DNA of 64,000 bases from Plotosus lineatus (GCA_024760905.1 CM045733.1:65281001-65345000), one strand, 5' to 3'; counted from the first letter of the stretch, positions 48,180 to 59,189 are shown. Numbers and translations: made by a program. Notes: generated by a model from the sequence alone, not told the origin.

Positions 48180-51100
48180 CATACCCTGGTATCTTACATC
48201 AGCAGGAACAAACAGCTTCATCAGATTGCACTTACTCAGAGTGTCCTGATCATGATTCAACACGCCACTGGACTTCTCGGACTGCGGCACATTCGATGCT
48301 GCTAAAGGGGAAAAAGCCGAAACAAAGGTGCGTGTTAGGAAAGGGAAAAAAAAAAAAAAAAAAAAGTCGTCTCAATTTAAGTAAGAACATAAATAAAATC
48401 AGGAGTATACACATACTTCTTTCATGATTGGAAAATCCATTCTAACAGAGAGAAGAACACGAGTAACAATTAGAATTGTATATTTGCTCAGTATTGCACA
48501 TTTTTTAGAGAAATTATTATTCTACACCACATGAGATTAACAAATTAATATATATCCCTTACCGATATGCTCGTGCTGCGATTTCTCAACTGAACATTGT
48601 TGATAAACTCTTGTCCTTTTTCTGCGAGCAGGAAACTGCATCTGCAAGACATTCCAAAATGTGGATTCACACATCACAATTCATGTGACAGCACACTTCT
48701 AAACTGGGAGTTAGATAAGTAGTACTCTACATACACAATGGGGGGGTGGGGGGGGGGGGTGATTATTTTTTTATTCAACAGTAAATAAAAAAACAAAACC
48801 CTACACCAGGTGCTGGCAACCCAAGGCTCAGGAGCTACAAGTGGCTCTTTCATCTCACTCCTGCAGCTCCCTGTAAATTTGGCAAATAAATATTTAATTT
48901 TATTTCTTAGGGTTTTTTTTTTTTAAAGTAATTCTAAATTCTAAGATTATGATGCTCTTTTAACATTAAAATTAACCATTTTTATTTTTTTTGTGCGTCA
49001 TAATTTCCACTTTGGGGAAATCCACCGGTGTGGAATAGAACGGGCCATTCAATTCAGATCCAAATTTTCAACCCCAGGTTGGCCAACATGGATAAAAGGA
49101 AGAAAAGTTTCTGAAGAAAACAGAACATTTAAATGAGATGTGGACAGATTAATTGCTTTTACTGCTGATGAGAGTGGATTCCCAGCGTGTGCCTAATATG
49201 TGATTGGTGGTTTCCACAATAAACACACACAGCATTGCTGAAAAATATCCGGATGAAGATGCGAGGGGGATGAGAAAGAAGGGAAAAAAAAAAAAAAAAA
49301 AACATTTCGGAACTGCTGCAGATGGTTGACTCTAGCAAAACATTTCAAGAAGTGGACGCAGTCAGATGACAACACTGAACCAGACGGCATTTTTGGCCTG
49401 CTGCAGTCAGCAAGTTAAAAATGTTAATGTCACAAATATGAAGAGGACTCAATTAGACATTGAACATTTTATTTCTTTAATTTTTTGTGGGAAACCGGTC
49501 CAAATAGCCCTTTGAGTGTGTTTAAGGTTGCCGACCCCTACCCTACACATTTGCAATATAAAGATTTAGGCACTGCCTGAAGCAGAGCTCCTGAGAGAGG
49601 TCTCTGGTTGATAGGTGTCAGAACCTTTCACTTTCTGATTTTCATGTTCATTTATGTTTCTTTCGCACCCTGGATTTACAATGGCGCATAATGTCTGATC
49701 ACTGATTCAAAAAAGCGTCGCGCGCCACAATTTGGGTCTGAATCGATTCCACAAACCCCCCATGCTCATCAGAACTCTCTTAAAAATGGTGCAAAGTGTG
49801 GACATCGTGCCCCAGTGTAAACCGAGGATTACTAGTTTAGTTATCCAAGAAATGAGTTCATGTTCCGTCAAGCTTCTGATTTCAGCATTCACTCTGGGAA
49901 AATTCAAGTATGACTGTGTATTTTAATCTGTGCAAGTCTTAGCAGCAGTGTATGAGCATCTTTTCTAACAGGTTCACATCATTCATAATAAATCTGGGTT
50001 TTTTGTTTTAGCTTTTTAAAAATTGTTCCCCAGGTCAGTAATATATAAACAGCCATGGCAAACTATATTATTCCCCCCCCCTCCCCTTTTCTCCCCAATT
50101 ATCGTATCCAACTTCCACCAATCAGGTATTAGATTCCCCATCACACGACCACCACTGACCAGGAAGGGCCAAAGGCATGCACACACCCCTTCCGTGACGT
50201 GCAATGCTAGCCACCTGCCTGCTCTTGAACCGCAGCACATGTGTATTTGGAGGTGGTCAAACACACGCTGATGGAAAGTGCTCTCTGTGCCCTCATATGA
50301 ATGAGCTCAGACACCCATGATTGGCTGGCGATCACTGTGAGTGACTGGGATGTGATTGTACGCCATCCTTCCCTCCCGTGAGAGCTTGGCCAATTAGCTC
50401 CCATGGACTCCCAGTCATGGCTGGATTGCTTTTATACTTAACTGGGTTTCCTGTGATGTACGCGCAGACATCAGACAGGACATGGGGCAACCAACCAAAA
50501 CATATTCCATGACCACAATGCCCTGCTTGGGAGCTTTGCTGTTAATTAAAAAAAAAAAAAAAAAAGTTTGCTTCTCTGTGTTATTTTTACAGGAACTCAT
50601 TCACAGACAAATTTGACTGACGCGCAACAAGGGTAATAATCTGCTTGACATTTATGCAAAGTCCCACTGGTGTCACTGCTTTGTGGCAGTCAGCAAGTAG
50701 GACATTGTAGGTGCTTTCCAGATTCTCTAGAACATGACAAGCAGTGTTAATTAAAGTACGGTATAGAGGCTGTTGAGGGAAGTCACCTACTCATTGAAGA
50801 CTAGGTGGCTGTTGCTTAAGCGTCCCTGAGATGGACATCCAGCAAGCCCAAGGCAAATAATTGTTAATGTCAGAGAACCGCATAATGGTCACTTTATGTA
50901 TTCATAGTCTTAGTATAGAACGAAGAAAAAATATATATATTTTTTTACATTTTTATAGCATGACAATGAGAACATCTGCACCATCACAATGTTCATGCAG
51001 GCTTGATAACAAACAAGTATATTGACACTTCAGTACAAAAAGGTGGCATTCCAGGGTTCTCAGGATGCATAGAACATGCAAGTTGTATCAGCCAGCTCAT

Positions 51101-54100
51101 CAGAGAAGCAAGGGAGAATAATCAAGATCTAAATGTGGTGTGGTTGGACTTGGCCAATGCATATGGCCCTATCTCCCATAAGCTGATTGAGGAGGCGCTC
51201 CATCGCTACCATATTCCCGGTCACATCAAGGGAATTACCACCAATTATTTGGATGGGGTGCATTTGCGGTTTTCTGTTGGCGACAGCATGACCCAGTGGC
51301 AGAGGTTGGAGAAAGGAGGAATTAGTTACCGGTTGCACCATTTCTGTGGTACTATTCATGATGGGAATGATTTTCATCATAGAAGCAGGGAGACGAGAAA
51401 CACGAGGCCCAAGGACAGTTTCGGGAGTGTACTTACCATCTAGCAGGGGATTCATGGATGACATGACTAACAACAACAACCCCTGCGGATATTGGCAGCA
51501 CTACAAGTTGTTTCTTGGGCAAGGATGAATTTCAAGGCCAAGAAATCGAGGAGCCTCGTTATCAGGAGGGGGCAGATAAGCTGGAGAGTCACTCCAAGTA
51601 CAAGGTGAAATCATCCCACCCATTGTGGATAACCCAGTCAAGTGTCTGGTGAAGTGGTACGATGCAAGCCTGAAAGACAAGAACAACACGGCTCAGGTCA
51701 AAAGTCAGCTCCTCGAGAACCTAAAGCTAATAGGACAGACAGGGTTGCGAGGCAAGTTTAAGGTTTGGCTGTATCAGCATGGACTATTACCAAGACTATT
51801 GTGGCCACTCATGCTCTATGAAATAGCCAGTTCAACAGTGGAAGGATGGGAAAGGACCATTAACAGACATCTATGAAGATGGCTGGGTGTACCACCAAGT
51901 TTTACAAGCATAGGTCTGTATGGAAGAACAACTCAATTGCAACTTCCAGTCTCATCAGTGGTGGAAGAATACAAGGTATCAAAAGCAAGACTGGTGATGA
52001 CTGAAGAACTCCAAAGATGAGATGATTAGGAGGGCAGCCATAGAAACCTGTCCAGGAAGTGGTCAGTCAGCCAGCCAGGCAGTAAACCAGGCAGAGAGTA
52101 GGCTTAAACTAAGACATAATTGACACAACAGCAGTTGCACAGCAGGGCCTCGGAACTACTAGCACCCCACGATGGTCCGCTGCATCAGGCAAGGTCCAAG
52201 ATGAAGGTTGAACGAAGAGGAGTCACGTAAAACAAGAGCAGCTGAATTGGTACTGCAGGGTGCTTGGACAAGATGGACAACTATTGAAAGGAAGCTTCCA
52301 TGGGCAGAGATTTGACAATACGAGCCGTTCAGCTTGAACTTCCTACTGAGACCGGTGTATGATATCCTGCCATCACCGGCGAATTTGCATAGGTGGGGCT
52401 TAAGAGAAGACCCAAAGTGCGTACTCTGCGGCAAAGTAGGAACAGTGGAGCATGTGCTGGTATCTTGCAATGTAGCATGGAATCAAGGCCGCTATAGATG
52501 GAGACGGAGTTCTACAGGAACTGGCTGACATGTTAGACAGAGAAAGGAGAAAGAGGAGCCCCAAGAAAACGCATCAACTTCGTTAAAGAGGGGGAGGCTA
52601 GGGGAAACGAGAGTCGCTCAACCAACATCAGTGTTTGACGAGTCAGAGCAGTGGGAAATGATAGTTGGCCTGGGCCAGATGCTGGTCTTTCCAAAGGTAG
52701 TCCTGACTACTCTGAGGCCTGATATCATCATTTGGTGCACAAAGAACAAGAGGATTGTAATCGTCAAACTCATGGTACCCTGGAAAACAAGACGTGAGGA
52801 AGCGTTCGAGCGCAAGAAAGCCAAGTACGCCGAGTTGGTTGAACAATACCAGCAACGAGGTTGGAAGTGTTCGCTTTTTCCTGTGGAAGTAGGATTAGCT
52901 AGAGGATTCTCTGCACAGTCCTTATGGAGAACATTAGGAAGCCTAGGTGTCAAGGGCAGGGACAGGAAGAGAACTATAAAAACAGTATGCCAAGCAGCTG
53001 AAAGCTCATCGAGCTGGCTGTGGCTGAAGAGAGAGGAGAAAAGCTGGAAGCTATCACCTGACACGTAGTGGTGAGATGTCATCACTGCGGACCCGCCACC
53101 CTGAGAGTGTCCCGGGTTTAAAGGTTTGAAGCACTCGTTGACAGGTGGTCCCCAGCTGAAGAAGTCAGCTGAGTTAGCAGCAGGAGCTGTTTATGGTACA
53201 CTTATTTATTTTTTTTTACATTTTTATAGCATGACAATGAGAACATCTGCCCCATCACAACATTCATGCAGGCTTTATAACACTATCTTTTGTAACTCAT
53301 TCAAAATTTGATAAATTGCTATTAAACCTTTAACAAAGGGATGGCTGTGTTGCACAGTTTCATTTTGGGATGGCATTTGGTTGAAAAAAAAAATTACAGA
53401 ATCAGACAAAATGAGTGCTGGCCTGCTGCTTGGATTCATGCACTATCCCCTTGGAATAATATCTTGGAATATTATCCCCTCGACAGGGAACCAATCAGAT
53501 CACACCATTCTGTGTGTAATATATACACCAACATAACAGGCACTAGCATGTTTCAGAACATTAACTACAATAATAAATTAAAATTTCTGTGGTACAAGAG
53601 GGAAAAAGGTAAACAAGCTGTTGATGGAAAATAATCAGTTTTAGTTTTGATAAGAGTCATTTCCTACAGCATGTCCAGAACAATTTTATTAGTCATTTAT
53701 CTTCAAAGATTAACTAATCTCTCGATAAATCAAAACTCTGCAACTACATCTAACAAAAAAGGGGGAAAAAAAACAACAAAAAAAAAACAAAAACAAATAA
53801 ACCCCAGAATGTGTCCATGGTACACAGGGACATGAAACAGAGACAGTATGTGACCCTCTGCCATCCCCAGATGTATTCACACACCAAATGTGTTATTATG
53901 GGTGTTGCACCTCAGGAGACATGCCATAGACTAACATTATGACAAAACCGAGCAACATTATATGATGGGGACAGAACAAACATGTATATTTACCCTGGAT
54001 AATGTTTAGCATGCTCCTTCCAAGGATCTTCATCTGGCTGCCAGCTCTTGAGACGACCGCCACATCTGAAGCACATTACACAGTCTCGATCACCTGCAAG

Positions 54101-57100
54101 AACAATATGCATGACACTGCTGTTACAATCACAGAGGTGCAAGTTGGATTCTTCTCCAAATATAACCTGCCAATGCTGATTTTTGCTGATTCCGATTTAC
54201 TTTTGAACATGCATTCATTTTCTGAACCGCTTACTCCTAGGAGGATTGCGGGGAGGTAGGCGACCATCTTCGCCGAATCAGGGCGAGGACAAAGTACACC
54301 CTGGACAGCTCACCAGGCCATCGCAGGGCAGAAAGACGCTGACAACTATGCACTCTACTCTTTATGAAAGTCAGCAATGGTTCTTTTACATTCCTCTCAC
54401 CATAGACAGTGAGACATGGCTGGCCTTTGATAACCCCGCTAGCTGCACTGGAGGGGGTGGGAGGAGACACAGACGGACAGACAACAGTGACAGCCCATTG
54501 AGAGTGGGGCTTGAACCCCCAACATTGGGATCAGTGATCCAGCACCCTTAGTTAATTATTTTTTAACTTTAGATTTTATCTGAATGTTTTCTTTATGTGC
54601 AATACAAGGGTTCCCTCACTTTCCACGGTTAATTGGGTCCAAGACCCCCCCCCCCACAACCGCCAAATTCCACAAAGTCGGATCAACAAACATTTTGGCA
54701 TCAATCTTTGAACATAGTTTAAACAACCAAAACTTGGCATATGTATTGATTCATACAACTTGTGAATTGTTTCCAAAGGAATTTGAAGCCATTCTTCAGT
54801 TCGAATCCCCTCTAACTCTTCGAGACGATGGCGGACTTGTGCTTTGCTGAGGACGTTTTTCCCTCTCTTTCAAAGGCACTCATTACTTTTGAGACAGTAC
54901 CTCTTAAAACACGGAACATTTGGGCAGTTTTTGTTACACTAGCGCCAACCATACGAGCACCAACAATTTGGCTTCTTAAAATCTGAGAGGTCTGCCATTA
55001 CGGGGTAGGATTAATATTTTCAATATCTGAAAAAGGAAAAAAAAAAAAAAACTATTTATTTTACATCAACATATCAAATAAAATTATTATACAAAAAATA
55101 ACATGCCAAGTTTTGATTGTTTAAATTATGTTCAAAGATTATGACGCCAAAATGTTAGGTGTTTCCATTATTTTGTCCACCCCTGTGTTGTGTTATTTAT
55201 ATACACATATACATATAATATCAATAAATGCATATTCAAATTTTATGCATTATTTTTTAATATTTATTATAAGCATTTATAAGATGTAAATAAAACAAAT
55301 ACACACAGACGCGTGCGCACACAGATGCACACCTCACATAAAAATGCAAGTAGTTTTGATGGGAGGTTCTGGGTTGTTTTTTGTTGGTTGTGTTTTTTTT
55401 TGTTGCATAATTGGCCTTGTTTTGTGGCATTTTCTTTATCCCCCCTCCCCCGATTCTTCCTTAATTTCCTTATTTTTTTGAAGACAATAAAAAAACAAAA
55501 CAAAAAAAAAAACACGATTCAATGCACTGAAGCAGCATGAATTGAAGCGCGAAGTAGCGAGGGATCCCTATATTTACTTCTTACGTGCAATACCGAGGGC
55601 ACTTCGAGTCCAAGAATTTCATTGGCAATCGTGATGCGCCACTCTTACTGGTATATCAGTCACACATGAAACTTGAACTACACCGAGTGCACTACATCGT
55701 GATTTTAGACGCAGGGATTGTGCATGGTGAGAGGTTGAGATTTCTAAGTGTTATTGCCTTGCTTGAACAAGTTTGCTTGCGTCTTTTCACCGCTTCGAAA
55801 AAATTAGCTTTACATCTTCACTCACAGTAGAAAACTCCCACACTATGTTCACCCTTGAATTTAAGGGTGTGCGCAACTCTGATTTTATATATGTGTACGA
55901 GTAAATGTGAGAAACCTTAAAGACGAATTTAGAATCTGAAATGGGTGAAAATGACCCTCCGATGGCCGTTCAGGCCAGTCACACTCAAAATCAGCCGATT
56001 CCAGTCTCCAGCCAGTTTCTTGGTGTGTATCATTACAATAAACTGGTTGTAAATATGTCTGTCAAAATGCTATCATAGGTGGCATAACAGCATAGTGATT
56101 AGCAGGTCTGCCTCACAGCGAGATCATCCTGCGGTCAATGTGGAGTTTGCATGTTCTGTTCCGTGGGTTTCCTCTGGGTTCTCTGGTTTCCTCCCACAGT
56201 CCAAAAATCACACACATGCTACTTGTCTGTTTCAAATTGCCCCTAGGTGCGAGAGTGAATGGTTGCATGTGTGCTGCCCTGCAATGGTCTAGCGATCTGC
56301 CTGGTGGACACCACCTTCACCCAACATCAGTTGAAATAGGCGCCAGCCTCCCTGGGACTCTCATTAGGAATAAGCGGCTTAATCCTAGTGTGATACAACT
56401 ACGAAAACAATATGGAAATCAATCCCGTTACCATGTGCATAAGACAAGGAAGTAAACAAAAACAACAACATGACAGAAATTAAACTTACCTGTACTATAA
56501 AATCCAGCTCTTGCCAGCGTTACATGGTTAATGGGATGCAGTGTGTCCTTGAAACTTTCAAGGCGTTGCTCAAATGATTCCATCGAGTGGCTCCGACCAC
56601 TGCGTCTCTCTCCCGGTTGATCAGAAGGGATGTTCCCCACATCATGACCCAAAATAAAGAAGCAGTTGGGGTAAACTCTGGAATGTTCCTCCCAGGGATC
56701 ATCATCGTCCTCCCAGTTGACCAGCATCCCACCGCAGCAGAAACACTGTACCCTGTCCGTCTGCATGGTCTCTGGCACATGAAAAAATCCAGCTTGTGCT
56801 AGATCATGGGGCTGGACTGGGAACTCAGAAGACCAGTTTCTGAACGTTTTCAGCCGTGCATCTTCCGCTTTCATATGCGGAATCTTGGGGTACACCGACT
56901 CATCCACCACTCCACCGGTTTTTATTCTATACTCCATATCTTCTCTGGCCTCATCATAGCTGGACTGAGAGGAGGTTTGACCCACAAGGCTCCTGTGATG
57001 AACACACCTCAGGAACATGCAGCTGGGTGAAACTTTGAGGTGTCTTTCTACAGGGTCATCTCCTTGGCTCCAGTTTTCAATGGTGTTCAGGCAGCTGTAG

Positions 57101-57279
57101 CAGCGCACGCGATCGGATTCGCCTGTGAAATAGAAACCCGCCCGGGCCAGCCTCTCCGCAGGAACCCAGTTAACATGTGGAAATGACTGGAATGAGCTCA
57201 ATCGCGTGTTTATTGCAGACCAGTCAGGAAGAAGTTCGCCATCACTTTCAATTTGGCCTAAATCACTGGGTTCAGTCAT
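47919..57279 (-). CDS. xiap: X-linked inhibitor of apoptosis (XIAP/BIRC4), 6 coding exons, 417 aa
   Basis: A cytosolic caspase inhibitor and RING E3 ubiquitin ligase. Coding exons: 57279-56490 (ATG at 57279-57277), 54093-53994, 48641-48563, 48441-48417, 48301-48236, 48112-47919 (TAG stop). The total is 1254 nt with all phases consistent. BIR1 spans about residues 26-92 (zinc ligands C60, C63, H80, C87), BIR2 about 143-210 (C179, C182, H199, C206), BIR3 about 239-308 (C271, C274, H291, C298), RING 370-404. The caspase-3/7-binding linker before BIR2 keeps GGVVD (D126, aligned with human D148). There is no CARD, which separates it from BIRC2/3. Human XIAP is 497 aa; the difference is mainly the missing UBA domain between BIR3 and RING. 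It lies upstream of stag2 on the same strand, as in human Xq25. Confidence 0.95.
48236..48301 (-). CDS. xiap: xiap exon 6: BIR3-RING linker
   Basis: 66 nt, donor CTGA|GTAAGT. Encodes [20 protein letters not shown]. The acceptor is a TAGCAG tandem, so 63 nt is also possible without changing frame. The sequence is polar and looks disordered. It sits where mammalian XIAP has the UBA domain and the linker that follows it. Confidence 0.85.
48417..48441 (-). CDS. xiap: xiap exon 5: 25-nt microexon
   Basis: 25 nt between a CTGTTAG acceptor and a GTATGTG donor. Encodes NGFSNHER plus the first base of the next codon. Phase in is 0 and phase out is 1, matching both neighbours; leaving it out would break the frame into the RING. 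It lies between introns of 121 and 115 nt. Confidence 0.75.
48563..48641 (-). CDS. xiap: xiap exon 4: end of BIR3
   Basis: 79 nt, acceptor TCTTGCAG, donor TCG|GTAAGG. Encodes [20 protein letters not shown] followed by NRSTSIS. The position of human H343 (caspase-9 contact) is Gln (Q314). It is preceded by a 5.35-kb intron holding an hAT fragment, a SINE and a truncated LINE. Confidence 0.9.
48800..49550 (+). pseudogene. hAT-type element fragment with transposase N-terminal remnants
   Basis: Ends CAGGTGCTGGCAACCC and GGTTGCCGACCCCTA are inverted hAT-style termini. Inside, codons near 49088-49190 still read like [13 protein letters not shown]-like and FTADESG-type blocks with several breaks (ATGGATAAAAGGAAGAAAAG, GTGGACAGATTAATTGCTTT). 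The same family as the C-terminal remnant at the left end of the window is likely. Non-functional; in xiap intron 3. Confidence 0.6.
49560..50075. other. xiap intron segment, nothing recognised
   Basis: About 500 bp; short overlapping ORFs on both strands without known motifs. Confidence 0.5.
50075..50430 (-). repeat. SINE-E copy (minus)
   Basis: Starts TTCTCCCCAATTATCGTATC, then GCTGGCGATCACTGTGAG, TTGGCCAATTAGCTCCCATG. Confidence 0.75.
51003..51876 (+). pseudogene. LINE reverse transcriptase remnant
   Basis: Reads [35 protein letters not shown] (RT motif with catalytic Asp), then, after a frameshift, GFMDDMT with the FMDD catalytic box (51451-51462). Later [20 protein letters not shown] and [20 protein letters not shown] (thumb). 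At least two frame breaks. Confidence 0.8.
52334..53068 (+). pseudogene. LINE CCHC motif and restriction-like endonuclease domain
   Basis: [20 protein letters not shown] is followed by a C-x2-C-x7-H-x4-C zinc knuckle (52418-52468), then in another frame (52631-53068) [40 protein letters not shown] and [17 protein letters not shown]. This is the PD-(D/E)XK endonuclease of RLE-type LINEs. The position usually occupied by the catalytic Glu (ELTVPW in relatives, from memory) reads KLMVPW, so it is probably dead. Confidence 0.75.
53282..53993. other. xiap intron segment, nothing recognised
   Basis: AT-rich with A-rich runs (53755-53800). No exon-like sequence with a BIR or UBA motif is seen on the minus strand. 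Confidence 0.55.
53994..54093 (-). CDS. xiap: xiap exon 3: BIR3 zinc core
   Basis: 100 nt, acceptor CTTGCAG, donor GTAAAT. Encodes [17 protein letters not shown] and [14 protein letters not shown]. Three of four BIR3 zinc ligands are here; the last cysteine comes from the next exon. Of the human BIR3 groove residues, W310 and E314 are kept (W281, E285 here), but the position of W323 is His (H294). Confidence 0.93.
54215..54550 (-). repeat. SINE-A copy (minus)
   Basis: From CATTTTCTGAACCGCTTACT to TGATCCAGCACC, with the inverted B box GGGGCTTGAACCCC. Confidence 0.8.
54605..55572. mobile_element. Pogo-like MITE (family P1), interrupted
   Basis: Left end AAGGGTTCCCTCACTTTCCA with CGGTTAATTGG; right end CGCGAAGTAGCGAGGGATCCCT is its inverse form. 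The internal part after 55190 matches 7160-7430. A Tc1-like fragment (54690-55187) is inserted near the left end. Confidence 0.65.
54690..55187 (-). mobile_element. Tc1-like fragment nested in the P1 element
   Basis: Inverted arms 54690-54744 and 55101-55156 (CATTTTGGCATCAATCTTTG / CATTTTGGCGTCATAATCTT) plus the terminal GTGTTTCCATTATTTTGTCC on the right only. The minus strand near 55000-54760 reads [31 protein letters not shown] and [21 protein letters not shown] pieces: the N-terminal HTH of a Tc1-like transposase. The catalytic domain is missing. Confidence 0.7.
56078..56385 (+). repeat. SINE-B copy
   Basis: From GGTGGCATAACAGCATAGTG through GTGGAGTTTGCATGTTCTGT and TTTCCTCCCACAGTCCAAAA to AATAAGCGGCTTAATCC. 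Confidence 0.75.
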
Positions 57280-57330
57280 TATTGCGATGAGAGGTGAAAT
57301 TCTGATGAAATTCAAAGCACCCTAATGGAC
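56490..57330 (-). CDS. xiap: xiap exon 2 (first coding): BIR1, BIR2, start of BIR3
   Basis: The exon follows a CTCCATAG acceptor at 57331-57332 and ends at ACAG|GTAAGT (56489-56488). Translation starts at the ATG at 57279; a TTG at 57315-57313 opens the same frame but is not a plausible vertebrate start. It encodes [20 protein letters not shown] and [11 protein letters not shown] (BIR1), the linker with [25 protein letters not shown] and [20 protein letters not shown] (BIR2), then [10 protein letters not shown] and [10 protein letters not shown] (BIR3 start). A single large exon with BIR1-BIR2 and a split BIR3 is the gene structure seen in human XIAP. Confidence 0.95.
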
Positions 57331-58221
57331 CTATGGAGAGAGGAGGGTGGGGTGGGGTGGGTGTTAGTCTCTGGCACAGTGAGGGAAACATAACCTTACT
57401 AAAATAAAAATGCGAAAGGCCAGCAAAATTAGATTTTTAGTTTCTCATCAGCAATGTCACGAAAACTGAGGAGGGCATCTAATTGAAAGTAGTCCGACCC
57501 ACAACGTGAAGAAATCCACATGGGATTTTGATCAACCTTCAACACTGCACATTCTTACACAGAATAATCTGCCAAAATACTCAATTTATCTTCAACAAAT
57601 GATAACAGAATCCAATTACAAAATAATTTAAAAAAAAAAGCATTACACTCGCTGAATGTCCGCAGGTTTTAGCTCCCTCCCACAAAACGCTTCGGGAACT
57701 ATGGGAAAGGGTTCCGTCTGTCTGTTACACTTCAAGTTACGGACACACACTTGCCACGCACTGAACCAGAGGCTTTCAAACTTGCCATGCTTGTTCACTA
57801 CTACGAGTGCTCGGTTGAGTTTGTGCAAGTTACCTTCGCCTACTTTTCAAAGCCAGACACAAAACCGCACAATAGGTTTCATTGACTTTCTGCATGCTGA
57901 AGCTGGAGCTTTCAATCTTGCCAGGTGTGTTCTGTATTAGCATATTATGAAATGGACCTTTTGGCGGAAGTATCCGGACCTCTGTGGTCTATTTTTTATA
58001 AGGGGACTGGACCAACATTGTCTCGCACTGTTTCACCATCATGTACAATAGCAACAGAATACAACATCCGAGACCAGGAGCGCACAAGCCCGATCAGGAC
58101 ATGTATGTGACTTGAATCTCTTCCAACTTCATGCTTAAGACTAAACAGCATGTGAAAATACACGTTGATTTTAAAACCTCCACAAAATTTTTCATTAGAT
58201 GTGTAATTTTCACCCCCCCCC

Positions 58222-58255
<34 letters not shown>

Positions 58256-58499
58256 AGGACATGAGGTGGTAGAACAAATATCAGACTTCCAGGTGACCAC
58301 AATCAGCTGTAGAAGCCACGCCGGAGTTGGAATGCAACCTACCTACATGGAAAGGGTATGCCAGGTTTGAAGAATGCAAATTCCAAAAATGCACAATGAA
58401 TTCCATTGTTTGTATACACACACAAAATCCAAAAAGCCATCAATATAATTTTCAATCATTATTAAAAAAAAAAAAAAAAACCCACTGATAATTTTATTA
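57331..58499. other. Presumed xiap intron 1, proximal part
   Basis: No ORF with known motifs. A poly-C/(CA)n microsatellite at 58214-58254 and poly-A at 58464-58480. Confidence 0.5.
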
Positions 58500-58815
58500 G
58501 GGCAGTGGTGGCCTGGCGGTAAAGGTGCTGGATCACTGATCCTAAGGTTGGGTGTTCAAGCCCCAATCTCAACGGGTTGCCACTGTCCTCCCCAGTGCAG
58601 CCGATTGGGTTATCAAAGATCTCTCACTGTCTATGGGGTCAAGTTCATGTAAAAGAACCAATGCTGACTTTCAACAAGAGTAGCTGTGTCGCTATCAGCG
58701 TGTTTCCACCCTGTGATGGCCTGGCGAGCTTTCCAGGATGTATTCTGCCCTCGCCCGGAGTTGGCTGGGATGAGCGCCAGCTTCCCTGTAATCCTAATGG
58801 ATTAAGCAGTTACAG
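58500..58815 (+). repeat. SINE-A copy, near full length
   Basis: GGCAGTGGTGGCCTGGCGGT to GGATTAAGCAGTTACAGGAAA. Confidence 0.85.
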
Positions 58816-59189
58816 GAAAAAAAAAAAACAAAAAAAAAACCCCCATCTTATTTGATTTATTGTAATTTTATTACATTCCCCCCCCCCCCCAGACATACCG
58901 TGCTTCATGTTTTCTAAATCTTATATTTTCTTGTTTAATTAGTGAGCAACTTTGCTTTTAAGTTGAAGTATTCTCACTCACTCACCAGGCCGCTTAACCC
59001 CACCTGTATCAGTCGTTAACAATGCGAAGGCAGGGTACACCCTGAACTACATGCTAAAAATTGCAATGCAAGTTTAGGCATTCATTTTAATAACAATTAA
59101 GCTTAAAATTGTAAAATTCATCGATAAACATCTTTAGCGGCCTTATATTTGGTTACTCGTAATTTTAAATGAAGACATTCAAGATATTT

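Larger units (their letters stand above)
50941..53281 (+). mobile_element. 5'-truncated RLE-type LINE with 70-bp flanking direct repeats
   Basis: The element body (about 51011-53211) is flanked by near-identical 70-bp direct repeats at 50941-51010 and 53212-53281 (shared ATTTTTATAGCATGACAATG and AGAACATCTGC; about four substitutions). Order inside: reverse transcriptase remnants, thumb/connection, CCHC, then a restriction-like endonuclease, as in R2/NeSL-type LINEs. The 5' break falls inside the RT and the 3' end is T/A-rich. It is the largest insertion in xiap intron 3, antisense to xiap. Confidence 0.75.

Noticed and set aside
53282..53993. Hidden UBA-coding exon in xiap intron 3
   Set aside because: No minus-strand exon with suitable splice sites and UBA-like sequence seen; in human the UBA lies after the exon at 48.6 kb, not before it.
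47919..57279. BIRC2/BIRC3 (cIAP) instead of XIAP
   Set aside because: No CARD between BIR3 and RING, exon structure and neighbour match XIAP.
57280..57315. In-frame upstream TTG extension of XIAP
   Set aside because: Non-ATG, and the ATG at 57279 with the acceptor at 57331 gives a normal short N-terminus before BIR1.
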